In this document: piece by piece, positions 52,757-62,554 of the stretch
Layout: each line of letters starts with the position of its first letter
How positions within the stretch are numbered: position 1 is the first letter of the stretch
Origin: Flavobacterium xueshanense
GTDB lineage: Bacteria > Bacteroidota > Bacteroidia > Flavobacteriales > Flavobacteriaceae
Length of the DNA: 64,000 nucleotides
Assembly (NCBI RefSeq): GCF_900112975.1
Contig: NZ_FONQ01000003.1
Coordinates: forward strand, 193,746-257,745
Reading direction: 5' to 3'
Translations under genes and position numbers: made by a program
Notes under the pieces: generated by a model
Told to the model about the DNA's origin: nothing
Seen by the model: only the letters and a program-made list of their open reading frames with translations
Databases searched by the model: none

Positions 52757-53926
52757 ATGAGAAAAATAATACCACTTTTTATCCTTTTATTTATAATTAC
52801 TTCTGCTAACGCACAAGAAAGGGTAATAAATCCAGGGGTTCCTTTTTTATTAGTCACAGCTGATGCAAGAGCAGCAGGTATGGCTGATATTGGGGTTGCC
52901 ACTTCTGCAGATGCTTTTTCTCAACAATGGAATCCAGCAAAATATGCTTTTGCAACTGATGCACAAGGATTTTCCATCAGCTATACGCCTTATCTTACTG
53001 ATATAGCAAATGATATTTCATTAGGACAATTAACCTATTATCAAAAATTGAATGACCGAAGTGCATTTGCAGGAAGCCTTCGCTACTTTGGTTTTGGAGA
53101 TATTGAATTACGTCAAACAGGCGATCCTCTAGAAGACTTTCCAACAGTTTCTCCAAACGAATTTGCTATTGACGGATCTTATTCCTTAAAATTGAGCGAG
53201 AAATTTTCTATGGCGATCGCGGGACGTTTTATAAATTCAAATTTAAAAGTAGCTTCTGATAATAACGACGCCTCATCAGCAAGTACATTTGCGGTTGATG
53301 TTGCCGGTTTTTACCAGTCCGAAGAAATAGCGTATAACGAATTCAACGGAAGATGGAGAGCGGGGTTTAATATTCAAAATTTAGGTCCAAAGATTAGTTA
53401 TGACAATGATGATTTCAACAATAACTTCATTCCTGCAAATTTAAAAATAGGAACTGGTTTTGATTTTATTTTAGATGACTATAATAAGGTTGCCTTAAAT
53501 GTTGAATTTAATAAGTTATTAGTTCCAACACCACAAGATCCAGATTTAAACGGCGATGGAACAGTAACATCCGAAGAACGCAATCAAAACAATGATGATT
53601 ACCGATCTATCGGCTGGACATCCGGTGTTTTCAGGTCATTTGGTGATGCTCCTGATGGATTTGGTGAAGAAGCCAAAGAAGTTACCTACGCTGTAGGAGC
53701 AGAATATTTGTACCAAGAGTCCTTTGCAATGCGTTTGGGTTATTTTCACGAAAGTCCTGTGAAAGGTGCTCGACAATTTTTCTCCCTTGGTGCAGGTTTC
53801 AAATACAACGTAGTCAAAGTAGATGTTTCTTATTTATTTTCAGCCTCTAAAGTGAAAAATCCATTAGAAAATACCCTTCGTTTTTCACTAACATTCAATT
53901 TTGGCGAAAAGTATGATGAATATTAA
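52757..53926 (+). CDS. porV: type IX secretion system outer-membrane protein PorV
   Basis: 389 residues. Signal peptide (to about 19, ANAQE). The PorV/LptO start is VINPGVPFLLVTADARAAGMADIGVATSADAFSQQWNPAKYAF. The rest alternates barrel strands of the FadL-like fold and ends in FSLTFNFGEKYDEY. PorV shuttles cargo from the translocon to the PorU sortase. A calcium-loop-like insert (DPDLNGDGTVTSEER, about 255-270) is present. It may be expressed from its own promoter as well as with porU. Confidence 0.96.
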   Translation: MRKIIPLFILLFIITSANAQERVINPGVPFLLVTADARAAGMADIGVATSADAFSQQWNPAKYAFATDAQGFSISYTPYLTDIANDISLGQLTYYQKLNDRSAFAGSLRYFGFGDIELRQTGDPLEDFPTVSPNEFAIDGSYSLKLSEKFSMAIAGRFINSNLKVASDNNDASSASTFAVDVAGFYQSEEIAYNEFNGRWRAGFNIQNLGPKISYDNDDFNNNFIPANLKIGTGFDFILDDYNKVALNVEFNKLLVPTPQDPDLNGDGTVTSEERNQNNDDYRSIGWTSGVFRSFGDAPDGFGEEAKEVTYAVGAEYLYQESFAMRLGYFHESPVKGARQFFSLGAGFKYNVVKVDVSYLFSASKVKNPLENTLRFSLTFNFGEKYDEY

Positions 53927-53949
53927 ATTTAAATTAAATCATAATTAAC

Positions 53950-53998
53950 AATCCAAATTTCAATCCGAGGCTTCGAGACGAAATTTGGATTTTTTTTC
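53950..53998 (+). terminator. terminator of porV
   Basis: 11-bp perfect stem (53950-53960 with 53981-53991) with a 20-base loop, followed by a T-run. It ends 10 bp before the cdd start at 54009. Confidence 0.85.
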
Positions 53999-54008
53999 CT
54001 TTAAAAGC

Positions 54009-54491
54009 ATGAAAGAAATAACAATTACAACAAAATTTAAAGTATTTGATTCCACCACTGATTTACCAAATGATGTTCAGAATTTAATGGAACAAGCAGT
54101 GGCAATAAGAAAAAATGCGTATGCACCTTATTCAAAATTCAGAGTTGGCGTTGCATTAGTTTTAGACAACGGTAAAATTGTTACAGGTTCCAACCAAGAA
54201 AATGCAGCATATCCTTCCGGACTTTGTGCAGAACGTGTCGCAATATTTTATGCCGGCTCCATTTACCCTGATGCCAAGGTTTTAAAAATGGCAATTACCG
54301 CTGCTTCGGACACAAACCAAACTACAGCTCCAATTCCACCTTGCGGTTCTTGCAGACAATCAATTGCCGAATATGAAATTCGACAAGAGACCCCAATAGA
54401 AATTTATTTTATGGGAGAAATAGGTACAATTTACAAATCGGAATCCCTGAAAAATTTACTCCCATTTATGTTTGATAAAAAATTCTTGTAA
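54009..54491 (+). CDS. cdd: cytidine deaminase
   Basis: 160 residues from the ATG at 54009; an upstream TTG in frame lies inside the porV terminator and is rejected. Zinc site CAERVAIF (Cys and Glu of the CAE motif) and PPCGSCRQ. The substrate loop APYSKFRVGVALVLDNG and GSNQENAAYPSGLCAERVA are typical. It deaminates cytidine and deoxycytidine in pyrimidine salvage. Confidence 0.96.
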   Translation: MKEITITTKFKVFDSTTDLPNDVQNLMEQAVAIRKNAYAPYSKFRVGVALVLDNGKIVTGSNQENAAYPSGLCAERVAIFYAGSIYPDAKVLKMAITAASDTNQTTAPIPPCGSCRQSIAEYEIRQETPIEIYFMGEIGTIYKSESLKNLLPFMFDKKFL

Positions 54492-54539
54492 AAAATCCAA
54501 AAATTGCCTATTAAATTTTAGTTCTTACTTGGAATGTCT

Positions 54540-54647
54540 TATTTTTGCATCCCGACCCTTCGGGGCGCAAATTTGTGGGAGGAAACTGTTTTGCGTTATA
54601 GGTACAAATTGATAATACAATAACACTTTAGCAAAAGAAAAATTCAG
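54540..54647 (+). promoter_or_regulatory. promoter-like box and leader of pdhA
   Basis: TATTTTTG (54540-54547) fits a -7 element; no TTG lies at the right distance, so the promoter is weak or needs help. The roughly 95-base leader begins with a CCCGA-CCCT-TCGGG hairpin (54551-54564) and contains GTGGGAGGAAAC at about 54575-54586. No T-run follows the hairpin, so it is not a simple terminator. Confidence 0.4.
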
Positions 54648-55646
54648 ATGAAAGAAGTTACAAAAGAAGTATATTTAAAGTGGTATGAAGATATGCTGCT
54701 TTGGAGAAAGTTTGAGGACAAACTTGCAGCATTATACATCCAACAAAAAGTTAGAGGTTTTCTACATTTATACAATGGTCAAGAGGCAGTATTAGCTGGC
54801 GCATTGCACGCAATGGACTTGACAAAAGACAAAATGATTACTGCTTACAGAAACCACGTTCAACCAATAGGTATGGGAGTTGATCCTAGACGCGTAATGG
54901 CAGAACTTTTAGGAAAAGTTACCGGAACTTCAAAAGGGATGGGTGGTTCCATGCACATCTTTTCAAAAGAGCACCGTTTTTATGGCGGTCACGGAATTGT
55001 AGGAGGACAAATTCCTGTAGGTGCAGGATTAGCTTTTGCCGATAAATATTTTGAAACTGGCGGTGTTACTATGACTTATTTTGGTGATGGAGCAGCACGT
55101 CAAGGATCTTTACATGAAGCTTTTAATATGGCTATGTTGTGGAAACTTCCAGTTGTTTTTATTGTTGAAAATAATGGATATGCAATGGGAACTTCTGTAG
55201 AAAGAACAGCCAATCATACTGATATCTGGAAATTAGGTTTAGGTTACGAAATGCCTTGCGGACCTGTTGACGGAATGAATCCTGTAAAAGTTGCTGAAGC
55301 AATGACTGAAGCAATTGACAGAGCACGTCGTGGAGACGGACCAACTTTCCTTGAAATGAAAACATACCGTTACAGAGGTCACTCTATGTCGGATGCGCAG
55401 TTATACCGTTCGAAAGAAGAAGTAGAAGAATACAAAAAAATAGATCCAATTACTCAAGTTTTAGATGTAATTAAAGATCAAAAGTATGCTACAGAAGAGG
55501 AAATCGAAGCTATTGATCAAAGGGTAAAAGATTTAGTGGAAGAATGTGTAAAATTTGCCGAAGAATCTGAATACCCACCTATTCAACAACTTTACGATGT
55601 AGTATACGAACAAGAGAACTATCCATTTTTACCTCATAAACTATAA
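54648..55646 (+). CDS. pdhA: pyruvate dehydrogenase E1 component, alpha subunit
   Basis: 332 residues. Thiamine diphosphate motif GDGAARQGSLHEAFNMAMLWKLPVVFIVENN (about 145-175) is intact, and the phosphorylation-loop region YRYRGHSMSDAQLYRSKEEVEEY is typical. It decarboxylates pyruvate and acetylates the E2 lipoyl group. It is followed by the E2 gene with a 7-bp gap; the E1-beta gene is not here, so the complex is encoded at more than one locus. Confidence 0.96.
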   Translation: MKEVTKEVYLKWYEDMLLWRKFEDKLAALYIQQKVRGFLHLYNGQEAVLAGALHAMDLTKDKMITAYRNHVQPIGMGVDPRRVMAELLGKVTGTSKGMGGSMHIFSKEHRFYGGHGIVGGQIPVGAGLAFADKYFETGGVTMTYFGDGAARQGSLHEAFNMAMLWKLPVVFIVENNGYAMGTSVERTANHTDIWKLGLGYEMPCGPVDGMNPVKVAEAMTEAIDRARRGDGPTFLEMKTYRYRGHSMSDAQLYRSKEEVEEYKKIDPITQVLDVIKDQKYATEEEIEAIDQRVKDLVEECVKFAEESEYPPIQQLYDVVYEQENYPFLPHKL

Positions 55647-55653
55647 ATCAATT

Positions 55654-57309
55654 ATGGCAACAATAATTACAATGCCTCGTTTGAGCGATACGATGACGGA
55701 AGGAACGGTAGCGACTTGGCTAAAAAAAGTAGGTGATAAAATAAGCGAAGGAGATATCCTTGCAGAAATTGAAACTGACAAAGCAACAATGGAATTTGAG
55801 TCTTTCAACGAAGGAACACTTTTACATATAGGAATACCTGCAGGTGAAACTGCACCGGTAGACTCTTTATTAGCAATTATAGGAACTGAAGGCGAGGATA
55901 TTTCGGCATTACTAGCAGGAAAACCAGCTGATACAGCTCCAGCTAAAGAAGAAACAAAAGTTAATGAAGAAACAGCAACTATTCCTGAAGTTACAAAAGC
56001 TGCAGCACCCGCAACAACTTCATTACCAAAAGGAGTTGTAGTTATTACCATGCCTCGTTTAAGCGATACGATGACCGAAGGAACTGTAGCAACTTGGTTA
56101 AAAAAAGTAGGTGATGCTGTTGCTGAAGGCGACATTCTTGCTGAAATCGAAACCGATAAAGCAACAATGGAATTCGAATCTTTCAACGAAGGAACTTTAT
56201 TATACGTAGGAATCGAAGAAGGCAATACTGCACCTGTTGATAGCCTTTTGGCAATCATTGGGCCTGCAGGAACTGATATCAGTGGAATTGCTGAAAACTA
56301 TAAAACTGGTGGAGCACCACAAGCGGCTCCTGATGCAGTAGAAGAAAAAGAAGCTGCTTCAACAGAAAAAGCTTCGGAACCAATCGTTCAAGAACCATCA
56401 ACTGACGGTCAACGAATTTTAGCATCACCATTGGCAAAGAAAATTGCAAGTGATAAAGGAATTCAATTGACACAAGTAAAAGGTTCTGGTGAAAACGGAC
56501 GTATTGTAAAAAGCGATATCGAAAACTTTACCCCACAAACTACAGCTGCTCCGGCAGCGGCATCTGAAACTGCATCGACGAAAACAGAAACTGTAGACGC
56601 TGCAAAACCATTTGTTCCAGCAGGAGAAGTTTTCACAGAAGAAATCAAGAATTCGCAAATGCGAAAAATCATTGCGAAACGTTTAGCAGAATCTTTATTC
56701 ACGGCACCACATTACAACTTAGTAATTGAAGTGACTATGGATGAAGCAATGAAATCAAGAGCTATCATTAACAGCGTTCCAGATACAAAAGTATCTTTTA
56801 ACGATATGGTGATAAAAGCTTGCGCAATGGCTTTGAAAAAACATCCAAAAATAAATTCTCAATGGAGAGAAGATTCAATTCTAATTAATCATCACGTAAA
56901 TATTGGAGTTGCTGTAGCTGTTGAAGATGGATTAGTGGTTCCTGTATTACGATTTTCAGATGCTATGAGTTTATCTCAAATTGGCGGAAGCGTAAGAGAT
57001 CTTGCAGGAAGAGCAAAAAACAAGAAATTATTACCTACAGAAATGGAAGGAAGTACTTTTACAGTTTCTAATCTTGGAATGTTTGGTATTACCGAATTTA
57101 ATTCAATCATTAACCAACCCAATTCTGCTATCCTGTCTGTAGGAGCTATTGTAGAAAAACCGATTGTAAAAGACGGTCAAATTGTAGTAGGAAATACAAT
57201 GATGTTATCTTTAGCTTGCGACCACAGAACAATTGATGGCGCAACTGGAGCTCAATTTTTACAAACATTGAAACAATTTATAGAAAATCCAGTTACGATG
57301 CTTGCTTAA
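55654..57309 (+). CDS. pdhC: pyruvate dehydrogenase E2 (dihydrolipoamide acetyltransferase)
   Basis: 551 residues. Two lipoyl domains of nearly identical sequence, with lipoyl lysines at about 43 and 169 (EIETDKATMEFES in both). Ala/Pro/Thr-rich linkers follow, then a peripheral subunit-binding domain (RILASPLAKKIASDKGI, about 250-290) and the catalytic domain with HRTIDG near residue 525 and a typical DVVIKACAMALKKHP-like segment. It transfers acetyl to CoA. The duplicated lipoyl module makes this a two-lipoyl E2. Confidence 0.96.
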   Translation: MATIITMPRLSDTMTEGTVATWLKKVGDKISEGDILAEIETDKATMEFESFNEGTLLHIGIPAGETAPVDSLLAIIGTEGEDISALLAGKPADTAPAKEETKVNEETATIPEVTKAAAPATTSLPKGVVVITMPRLSDTMTEGTVATWLKKVGDAVAEGDILAEIETDKATMEFESFNEGTLLYVGIEEGNTAPVDSLLAIIGPAGTDISGIAENYKTGGAPQAAPDAVEEKEAASTEKASEPIVQEPSTDGQRILASPLAKKIASDKGIQLTQVKGSGENGRIVKSDIENFTPQTTAAPAAASETASTKTETVDAAKPFVPAGEVFTEEIKNSQMRKIIAKRLAESLFTAPHYNLVIEVTMDEAMKSRAIINSVPDTKVSFNDMVIKACAMALKKHPKINSQWREDSILINHHVNIGVAVAVEDGLVVPVLRFSDAMSLSQIGGSVRDLAGRAKNKKLLPTEMEGSTFTVSNLGMFGITEFNSIINQPNSAILSVGAIVEKPIVKDGQIVVGNTMMLSLACDHRTIDGATGAQFLQTLKQFIENPVTMLA

Positions 57310-57329
57310 TAACTCGGTTTTAAAATAGT

Positions 57330-57371
57330 AATCCCGTCTTGTTTCTAAAACTTGACGGGATTTTTTTTATT
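57330..57371. terminator. terminator after the PDH E2 gene
   Basis: 9-bp stem AATCCCGTC/GACGGGATT (57330-57338 with 57354-57362) followed by a T-run on the plus strand. It directly abuts the end of the convergent small gene at 57375. Confidence 0.88.
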
Positions 57372-57374
57372 TTT

Positions 57375-57659
57375 CTAAATTAAAATCTTTTCAAAAGCCA
57401 GAAACAATCTTAAATAATAAACTAAGAAAAAATAAACGAGAATATCTATAAGTAAAAAACATAGATAAATTGTTTTACCCAAGTTTATTCTATTCAAAAT
57501 AGTTCCAAACAGTGAAATAGTATTTAAAATTAGCATTGGAACTATAATAATATCCATCTTCTCCCAAACAAAATCGCTAAACAACAAAGCTACCCAAAGA
57601 AAAACTGTCAATGTAACAGTCAACCCTTTTGTCGTCCTAAACAAAATATGTTTTTTCAT
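57375..57659 (-). CDS. small membrane protein, unknown function
   Basis: 94 residues with three hydrophobic segments (about 12-30, 36-52 and 62-85). No family recognised. It begins 15 bp after the glycosyltransferase stop on the same strand and has an ATG start, so it is likely a real second gene of that unit. The compact size and continuous hydrophobicity argue against a chance frame. Confidence 0.6.
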   Translation of the reverse strand: MKKHILFRTTKGLTVTLTVFLWVALLFSDFVWEKMDIIIVPMLILNTISLFGTILNRINLGKTIYLCFLLIDILVYFFLVYYLRLFLAFEKILI

Positions 57660-57674
57660 AAACCAATCATTTAT

Positions 57675-58922
57675 TTAAATATTCTTGTTTTTCTCCTCAA
57701 TCCAGCGCGACATATATTTAGTGCTTTTTAAAGTATGGTGTTGCAACATGGCTCCCATAAAATTATGCAGTCGATGTTGCTGTAAATTAGAGCGTAAAAA
57801 TTCTATTTTAGTTCTAAAATTATATTCGAACAAATCTTTCAGATATCGCTGATTAATAATTTTCACGCCATTTTGTTGGGCTTGCAGCCAAATTGTTTGG
57901 TCTTGATATAATTGTACTGCCAGATCCACAAAATCAACAACATCATCTGTGATGAAACCGTTCCACGGTAACTCACCGTGCATGGACTCCGAACCAATTA
58001 CAGTCGTTACACTTGGTGTACCACACTGCATCGCTTCTAATAATTTTCCTTTAATACCAGCTCCAAAACGCAAGGGAGCCAAAACAACTCGTGCTTCCTT
58101 CACTACTTCTTGCGCATCAGTAGCGCGTCCGCTAATTAAAAATCCATCTTTCTTATTATGTAATTGCAGTACTTTCTGCGAAGGATAAGCGCCATACACA
58201 TTTAAAACAGCTTCGGGAACTTGTTTTTTAATTAAAGGCCAAATGGTTTCCTTTAAATACTGAACGGCATTCCAATTGGGTTCATGCAGAAAATTTCCGA
58301 TAAAAATAAAGTCTTTCCTATCTTCAAAAGAAGGCAAATCTTGTATTACAGTATCGTCAATTGGTTCCAATAAAAAAGGCAAATAATACAATAAGGCTTG
58401 ATCTATCTTAAATGTAGATTCTAAAAGATCCATTTCAAATTCAGAAATCATCAAAGACAAATCACAACGCAAAATACTGGCAATTTCACGTTTTGCTACC
58501 TCTTCAACAAACAAATCAGCTGTATTAAAAGAACGGTTTTCTTTGAACGCTTTCTGACGAGCCAATCTCAGACAATGTAAATCTTCAGTATCCAATAATC
58601 GTAACGCATTCGGACAATTTTCGGCAACGCGCCAACCAAATTGTTCTTCCATCATAAAACGATCAAACAAAACTACTGAGGGATTTAATTCCTCTATAAA
58701 AACATCAAAACTGGAATTATTAAGGGCTATAGATTTTTTCTCAACTTTGTACTCTTGTAAATCAACCATAAAATCACTGTCTTGTGCAGGACTAGCAAAA
58801 GTAATGCTAAAACCTTGCGCTTTAAAAAGTGAAATCAGTTGCATCATCCTTCCTCCCGCTGCAGACGAATTAGGTTCTGGCCAAACAAAACCAATAATTA
58901 AAAGCTTTTGAGCTTGATTCAT
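57675..58922 (-). CDS. GT-B glycosyltransferase (group 1 / GT4-like)
   Basis: 415 residues from the ATG at 58922; a TTG eight codons earlier is the only alternative. N-terminal Rossmann: KLLIIGFVWPEPNSSAAGGRMMQL. C-terminal Rossmann: DFIFIGNFLHEPNWNAVQYL (start of the sugar-nucleotide domain) and KEARVVLAPLRFGAGIKGKLLEAMQCGTPSVTT, the E-x7-E-type donor motif, with the Lys of GIKGKLLE. It is a retaining GT-B enzyme; donor and acceptor are not identifiable. It is divergent from miaE. Confidence 0.9.
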   Translation of the reverse strand: MNQAQKLLIIGFVWPEPNSSAAGGRMMQLISLFKAQGFSITFASPAQDSDFMVDLQEYKVEKKSIALNNSSFDVFIEELNPSVVLFDRFMMEEQFGWRVAENCPNALRLLDTEDLHCLRLARQKAFKENRSFNTADLFVEEVAKREIASILRCDLSLMISEFEMDLLESTFKIDQALLYYLPFLLEPIDDTVIQDLPSFEDRKDFIFIGNFLHEPNWNAVQYLKETIWPLIKKQVPEAVLNVYGAYPSQKVLQLHNKKDGFLISGRATDAQEVVKEARVVLAPLRFGAGIKGKLLEAMQCGTPSVTTVIGSESMHGELPWNGFITDDVVDFVDLAVQLYQDQTIWLQAQQNGVKIINQRYLKDLFEYNFRTKIEFLRSNLQQHRLHNFMGAMLQHHTLKSTKYMSRWIEEKNKNI

Positions 58923-59032
58923 AGTATTATAAAATTTCAATTGCAAAATAATGCTATTTTGAGTTCAATCCGCTCATTTGAACCAAAAATAGATTTAAAA
59001 CACTAATTTTGTACCAAATAAATTCCATTATT

Positions 59033-59614
59033 ATGTTAGGATTAAAATTAGCCACAGACCCGCGTTGGGTAAATATAGTTGAATCAAATATTGAAGAAAT
59101 CTTGACGGATCACGCTTGGTGTGAGCAAAAGGCTGCTTCAAATGCGATAAGTTTAGTTACTTATAACTCTGAATTAGAAGAATTAGTAACGGAGATGTTA
59201 ATCATTGCAAAAGAAGAATTAGATCATTTGCAATTGGTTCATAATTTAATAAAAAGCAAAGGATTGACTTTAGGCAGGGAAAGAAAAGACCATTATGTAA
59301 ATGAACTTTTCAAATTCATGAAAAAAGACGGCAGCCGTAAAGATGCTCTTTGTGACCGATTGCTGTTTTCAGCAATGATTGAAGCCAGAAGTTGTGAGCG
59401 GTTTAAAGTTTTATCAGAAAACATAAAAGATGTTGAATTGGCGACTTTTTACAGGGATTTAATGATTTCTGAAGCTGGACATTACACTACTTTTCTAGGA
59501 TTTGCACGAAAATATGCTGACAATATAAATGTAGACAAACGTTGGAAGGAATGGATTGAATTTGAAACTTCGATTATCACTAATTATGGCAAACAAGAAA
59601 CAATCCACGGTTAG
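59033..59614 (+). CDS. miaE: tRNA-(ms2io6A) hydroxylase MiaE
   Basis: 193 residues from the ATG at 59033; an in-frame TTG upstream lies in the TAATTTTG promoter-like box (59004-59011). Ferritin-like di-iron ligands: DHAWCEQKAASN, AKEELDHLQLVHNL, EARSCERF and SEAGHYTTF. It hydroxylates the isopentenyl side chain of ms2i6A37 in tRNA. It has its own terminator. Confidence 0.93.
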   Translation: MLGLKLATDPRWVNIVESNIEEILTDHAWCEQKAASNAISLVTYNSELEELVTEMLIIAKEELDHLQLVHNLIKSKGLTLGRERKDHYVNELFKFMKKDGSRKDALCDRLLFSAMIEARSCERFKVLSENIKDVELATFYRDLMISEAGHYTTFLGFARKYADNINVDKRWKEWIEFETSIITNYGKQETIHG

Positions 59615-59640
59615 ATAAAAACGAAATATCAGATTAAACA

Positions 59641-59673
59641 AAAACAGGATGCTTAACGGCATCCTGTTTTTTT
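59641..59673. terminator. bidirectional terminator of miaE and the OmpA-family gene
   Basis: A perfect 12-bp stem (59641-59652 with 59659-59670, six-base loop) with A and T runs on the two sides. It lies between convergent genes. Confidence 0.93.
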
Positions 59674-59693
59674 ATTATTCGCTACTAAGTAAT

Positions 59694-61556
59694 TTATTTT
59701 ACAATCATAAACTCAGAACGCCTGTTCAAGGCATATTCTAATTCTGTACAATTATCATGACAATCAAATTTAGGCTCAGATTCTCCATATCCCTTTCCTG
59801 ATATCCTGTTTACATTAATTCCTTTTGAAATAATATACTCAACTGTTGATTTAGCTCTTCTCCCGGATAAATCCAAATTGTAATCATCGGTTCCTCTAGA
59901 ATCAGTGTGCGCTTTAACATTAATCTTTAGCTCATTATTTTGCGACATCACATAAACTAATTTATCAAGTTCTGTAGCACCACCCACTGTTATGTCACTT
60001 TTATTAGAATGAAAATAAATAGGATTTAATAGAATTTCTGTTTCTGTAACAATAACATCGATTGGCTCAATTGCAGCTTCAAAACTTATTTTTCCTTGCT
60101 TACTTAAAGTTGAAAATGATTTAGTAACATAACCATCTTTAAAAACTTCTATCGTGTATGGCTTTTTACATTCTGCGTTATAAAGAACTTCACCATTCCT
60201 ATCAGACATTTTTGTCTCTAAAATAGTTTTGGTAGCATCTAAAATTACAACTCTGGAATTGGCTAATAATTCCCCTGTTTTAGCATTTTTGACCGCAACG
60301 AAAATTTGAGCATAGCACATTGGACTTGCAGTGTAAATATGATCTTTCCCTGAACGGTTACTGGACACATATCCTAAATTTTTATCTGTATTGAAACTAA
60401 AAGCAAAATCATCTTTCTCTGTATTTACAGGTTTTCCAACATTGTATGGTTCCGCATCTTTATTTAAATCAACAAAAAAAACATCTAAACCTCCAAAACC
60501 TAACAATCCATTTGATGAAAAGTACAAAATGGAATCATCAGTTACAAAAGGAAAATTTTCATCACCAACTGTGTTAATTTTAGTTCCTAAATTTTCTGGT
60601 GTTCCAAATGTTCCATCATCGTTCACCATTACTTTCCAAATATCAGTTCCTCCTAAAGAACCAGGCATATTGGAAGCAAAATAAAGCACTTTTCCATCCT
60701 TATCTATGGATGGATTGCCGGTAGAATAACTTTTACTGTTGAAAGGCAGCGGATTTATAGTACTCCATTTTCCGATTTCTTTAACTGCTTTATACAAATT
60801 AACCTGACCAAACTTTAGCTTGTGTGTTTTATCTTTCTCGAATAATTTATCTTTGAAACTTTCACTTGAAAAGTAAATAACAGTACCATCTTTGGTCATT
60901 GTCAACGGGCCTTCATGAAACCTGCTATTTAATTCATTAACAGAAATTGGCTCAGCATAACTTCCATCTGCATTATATGTAGACTGGTAAATATCCAAAT
61001 ACGGCTCATTATTCCAGCCGTACATTTTGCTGCTTTCATTTCTGGCACTGGCAAAATAAAGCACATCTCCATAAAGAACGGCACCAAAATCCGATTGTTC
61101 TGAATTTACTGAAATTCTATTGACCTCAAATCGCTTTTCTATAGTATTTAAATCCGAAAGGTAATTTGGATTTTTAGTAAATGTTATCCCACGTTGGTCA
61201 TTGGGCATCAAATTGGCAAACGTTTTCATTTGAGTATTTGATTCCGCATATTTGCCATTAGATTTTAGCATTTGAGCAAATCTGTAATAGGTTTCTGCAT
61301 CTTGCTGAGATTGTATTGCTTTAGCATACCACTTTTCAGATTCTATAGTATTGTGCGTATAAAAATAACTATCTCCGAGTTGCTTGCTCACATACGTGTC
61401 GGAATTCCCATTTTCGACTAATGCGATATATTCTTGGGCAGCTTCAACATAATCATAGCTTTCAAATAATTTATCAGCATTTTTAGTCTCTTTGTTTTGT
61501 GCGCTAAGTGAAAAACTAGCTAACACAAAAAACAGTAATATTGTATTTTTTTTCAT
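59694..61556 (-). CDS. OmpA-family protein with TPR and PD40 domains (T9SS accessory, PorE-like)
   Basis: 620 residues. Signal peptide (to about 19, LSAQN). TPR-like helices (about 25-120: ESYDYVEAAQEYIALV, DSYFYTHNTIESEKWYAKAIQ). PD40/TolB-like propeller strands (about 155-390: GNPSIDKDGKVLYFASNMPGSLGGTDIWKV, ILYFSSNGLLGFGGLDVFFV). A carboxypeptidase-regulatory-type domain (about 405-490). A C-terminal OmpA domain with NVKAHTDSRGTDDYNLDLSGRRAKSTVEYI (peptidoglycan binding). It is the last gene of the adhesin-PorP/SprF-OmpA group and probably links the PorP-type outer-membrane protein to the cell wall. Confidence 0.92.
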   Translation of the reverse strand: MKKNTILLFFVLASFSLSAQNKETKNADKLFESYDYVEAAQEYIALVENGNSDTYVSKQLGDSYFYTHNTIESEKWYAKAIQSQQDAETYYRFAQMLKSNGKYAESNTQMKTFANLMPNDQRGITFTKNPNYLSDLNTIEKRFEVNRISVNSEQSDFGAVLYGDVLYFASARNESSKMYGWNNEPYLDIYQSTYNADGSYAEPISVNELNSRFHEGPLTMTKDGTVIYFSSESFKDKLFEKDKTHKLKFGQVNLYKAVKEIGKWSTINPLPFNSKSYSTGNPSIDKDGKVLYFASNMPGSLGGTDIWKVMVNDDGTFGTPENLGTKINTVGDENFPFVTDDSILYFSSNGLLGFGGLDVFFVDLNKDAEPYNVGKPVNTEKDDFAFSFNTDKNLGYVSSNRSGKDHIYTASPMCYAQIFVAVKNAKTGELLANSRVVILDATKTILETKMSDRNGEVLYNAECKKPYTIEVFKDGYVTKSFSTLSKQGKISFEAAIEPIDVIVTETEILLNPIYFHSNKSDITVGGATELDKLVYVMSQNNELKINVKAHTDSRGTDDYNLDLSGRRAKSTVEYIISKGINVNRISGKGYGESEPKFDCHDNCTELEYALNRRSEFMIVK

Positions 61557-61575
61557 TACGTTGAGTAATTAAATT

Positions 61576-62493
61576 TTAGAAAAATCTAGGGGAACGGGAC
61601 ACTTTTTTCGATTCAAATAAATCATATAACAATATGAATTCATGTGACGAAGGAGCAGTTACTTTTAAATCTGAAACGATATGATCATAAGCATATCCGA
61701 TTCTTAACTCAGGAGTCACTGCAAAATTTATCATTCCGCCAAAACTGTCTTGCAACCTGTAAGTTGCTCCAATCTCGAATTTTTCCTGATATAAAAAATT
61801 AGCTGACAGATCTAAAGAAGGAGTTACATTAAAGGCTGACTTCAGCATTAAAGAAGGCTTGAATTTGAGTTCATAATTAACATCGAAAACATAACCTGCA
61901 GTAAGGAAATAATGTGACACATCTGAACCATATTCTCGTCCATTATAATCTAAATGCGCTGATTTGATCATATTGGGAAGCGATAATGCTACATAATATT
62001 TGTCTGTATAGTAAAACAAACCTGTTCCTAAATTTAATGAAGTATCATTGATATCTTCTCCAAAGATACCTTCCGATGGGTCCGGCAGGCTCGATTGAAT
62101 GTCTCGAAGTCCTACTTTGTGAAAAGAAACTCCCCCTTTTACACCAAATGCCAATCGTTGTGTATCTCCTAGTTTCAACGTATAAGAGAAATCTCCAAAT
62201 ACATTTTGCTCTGTTACGGGTCCAATCTTATCTGATATAAAAGAGATACCAATACCAACATTTTTTCCTGCAGGCGAATGTCCTGAAAAAGTAAAAGAAG
62301 CAGGTGAATCTTCAATATTGACCCATTGTTTTCTGTATAAAAGACCTAAAGAAACACTCTCTTTTGAACCTGCATAGGCCGGATTGATAACATTCATATT
62401 ATACATGTACTGTGTATAATGTGGATTTTGTTGCGCTTTTACATCTATACATGTGAAGAGAGTTAAAAGAGACATCAATATTATTTTGTTCAT
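61576..62493 (-). CDS. PorP/SprF-family type IX secretion membrane protein
   Basis: 305 residues. Signal peptide (to about 20, DVKAQQ). The family start QNPHYTQYMYNMNVINPAYAGSKESVSLGLLYRKQWVNI is complete, followed by barrel strands and a final GYAYDHIVSDLKVTAPSSHEFILLYDL. In F. johnsoniae SprF is needed to secrete the SprB adhesin encoded upstream. Here it follows an SprB-repeat adhesin gene by 61 bp and precedes the OmpA gene by 19 bp, the same module layout. Confidence 0.95.
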   Translation of the reverse strand: MNKIILMSLLTLFTCIDVKAQQNPHYTQYMYNMNVINPAYAGSKESVSLGLLYRKQWVNIEDSPASFTFSGHSPAGKNVGIGISFISDKIGPVTEQNVFGDFSYTLKLGDTQRLAFGVKGGVSFHKVGLRDIQSSLPDPSEGIFGEDINDTSLNLGTGLFYYTDKYYVALSLPNMIKSAHLDYNGREYGSDVSHYFLTAGYVFDVNYELKFKPSLMLKSAFNVTPSLDLSANFLYQEKFEIGATYRLQDSFGGMINFAVTPELRIGYAYDHIVSDLKVTAPSSHEFILLYDLFESKKVSRSPRFF

Positions 62494-62554
62494 ATCTGTA
62501 TTTTTTCTGTTTATAAGTCAACTATAAATAGTTGTGGACTAATAAATATATTAA

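Noticed and set aside
55641..56258. A 205-codon minus-strand frame opposite the E2 gene
   Set aside because: It is the antisense shadow of the two lipoyl domains, which explains its internal duplication.
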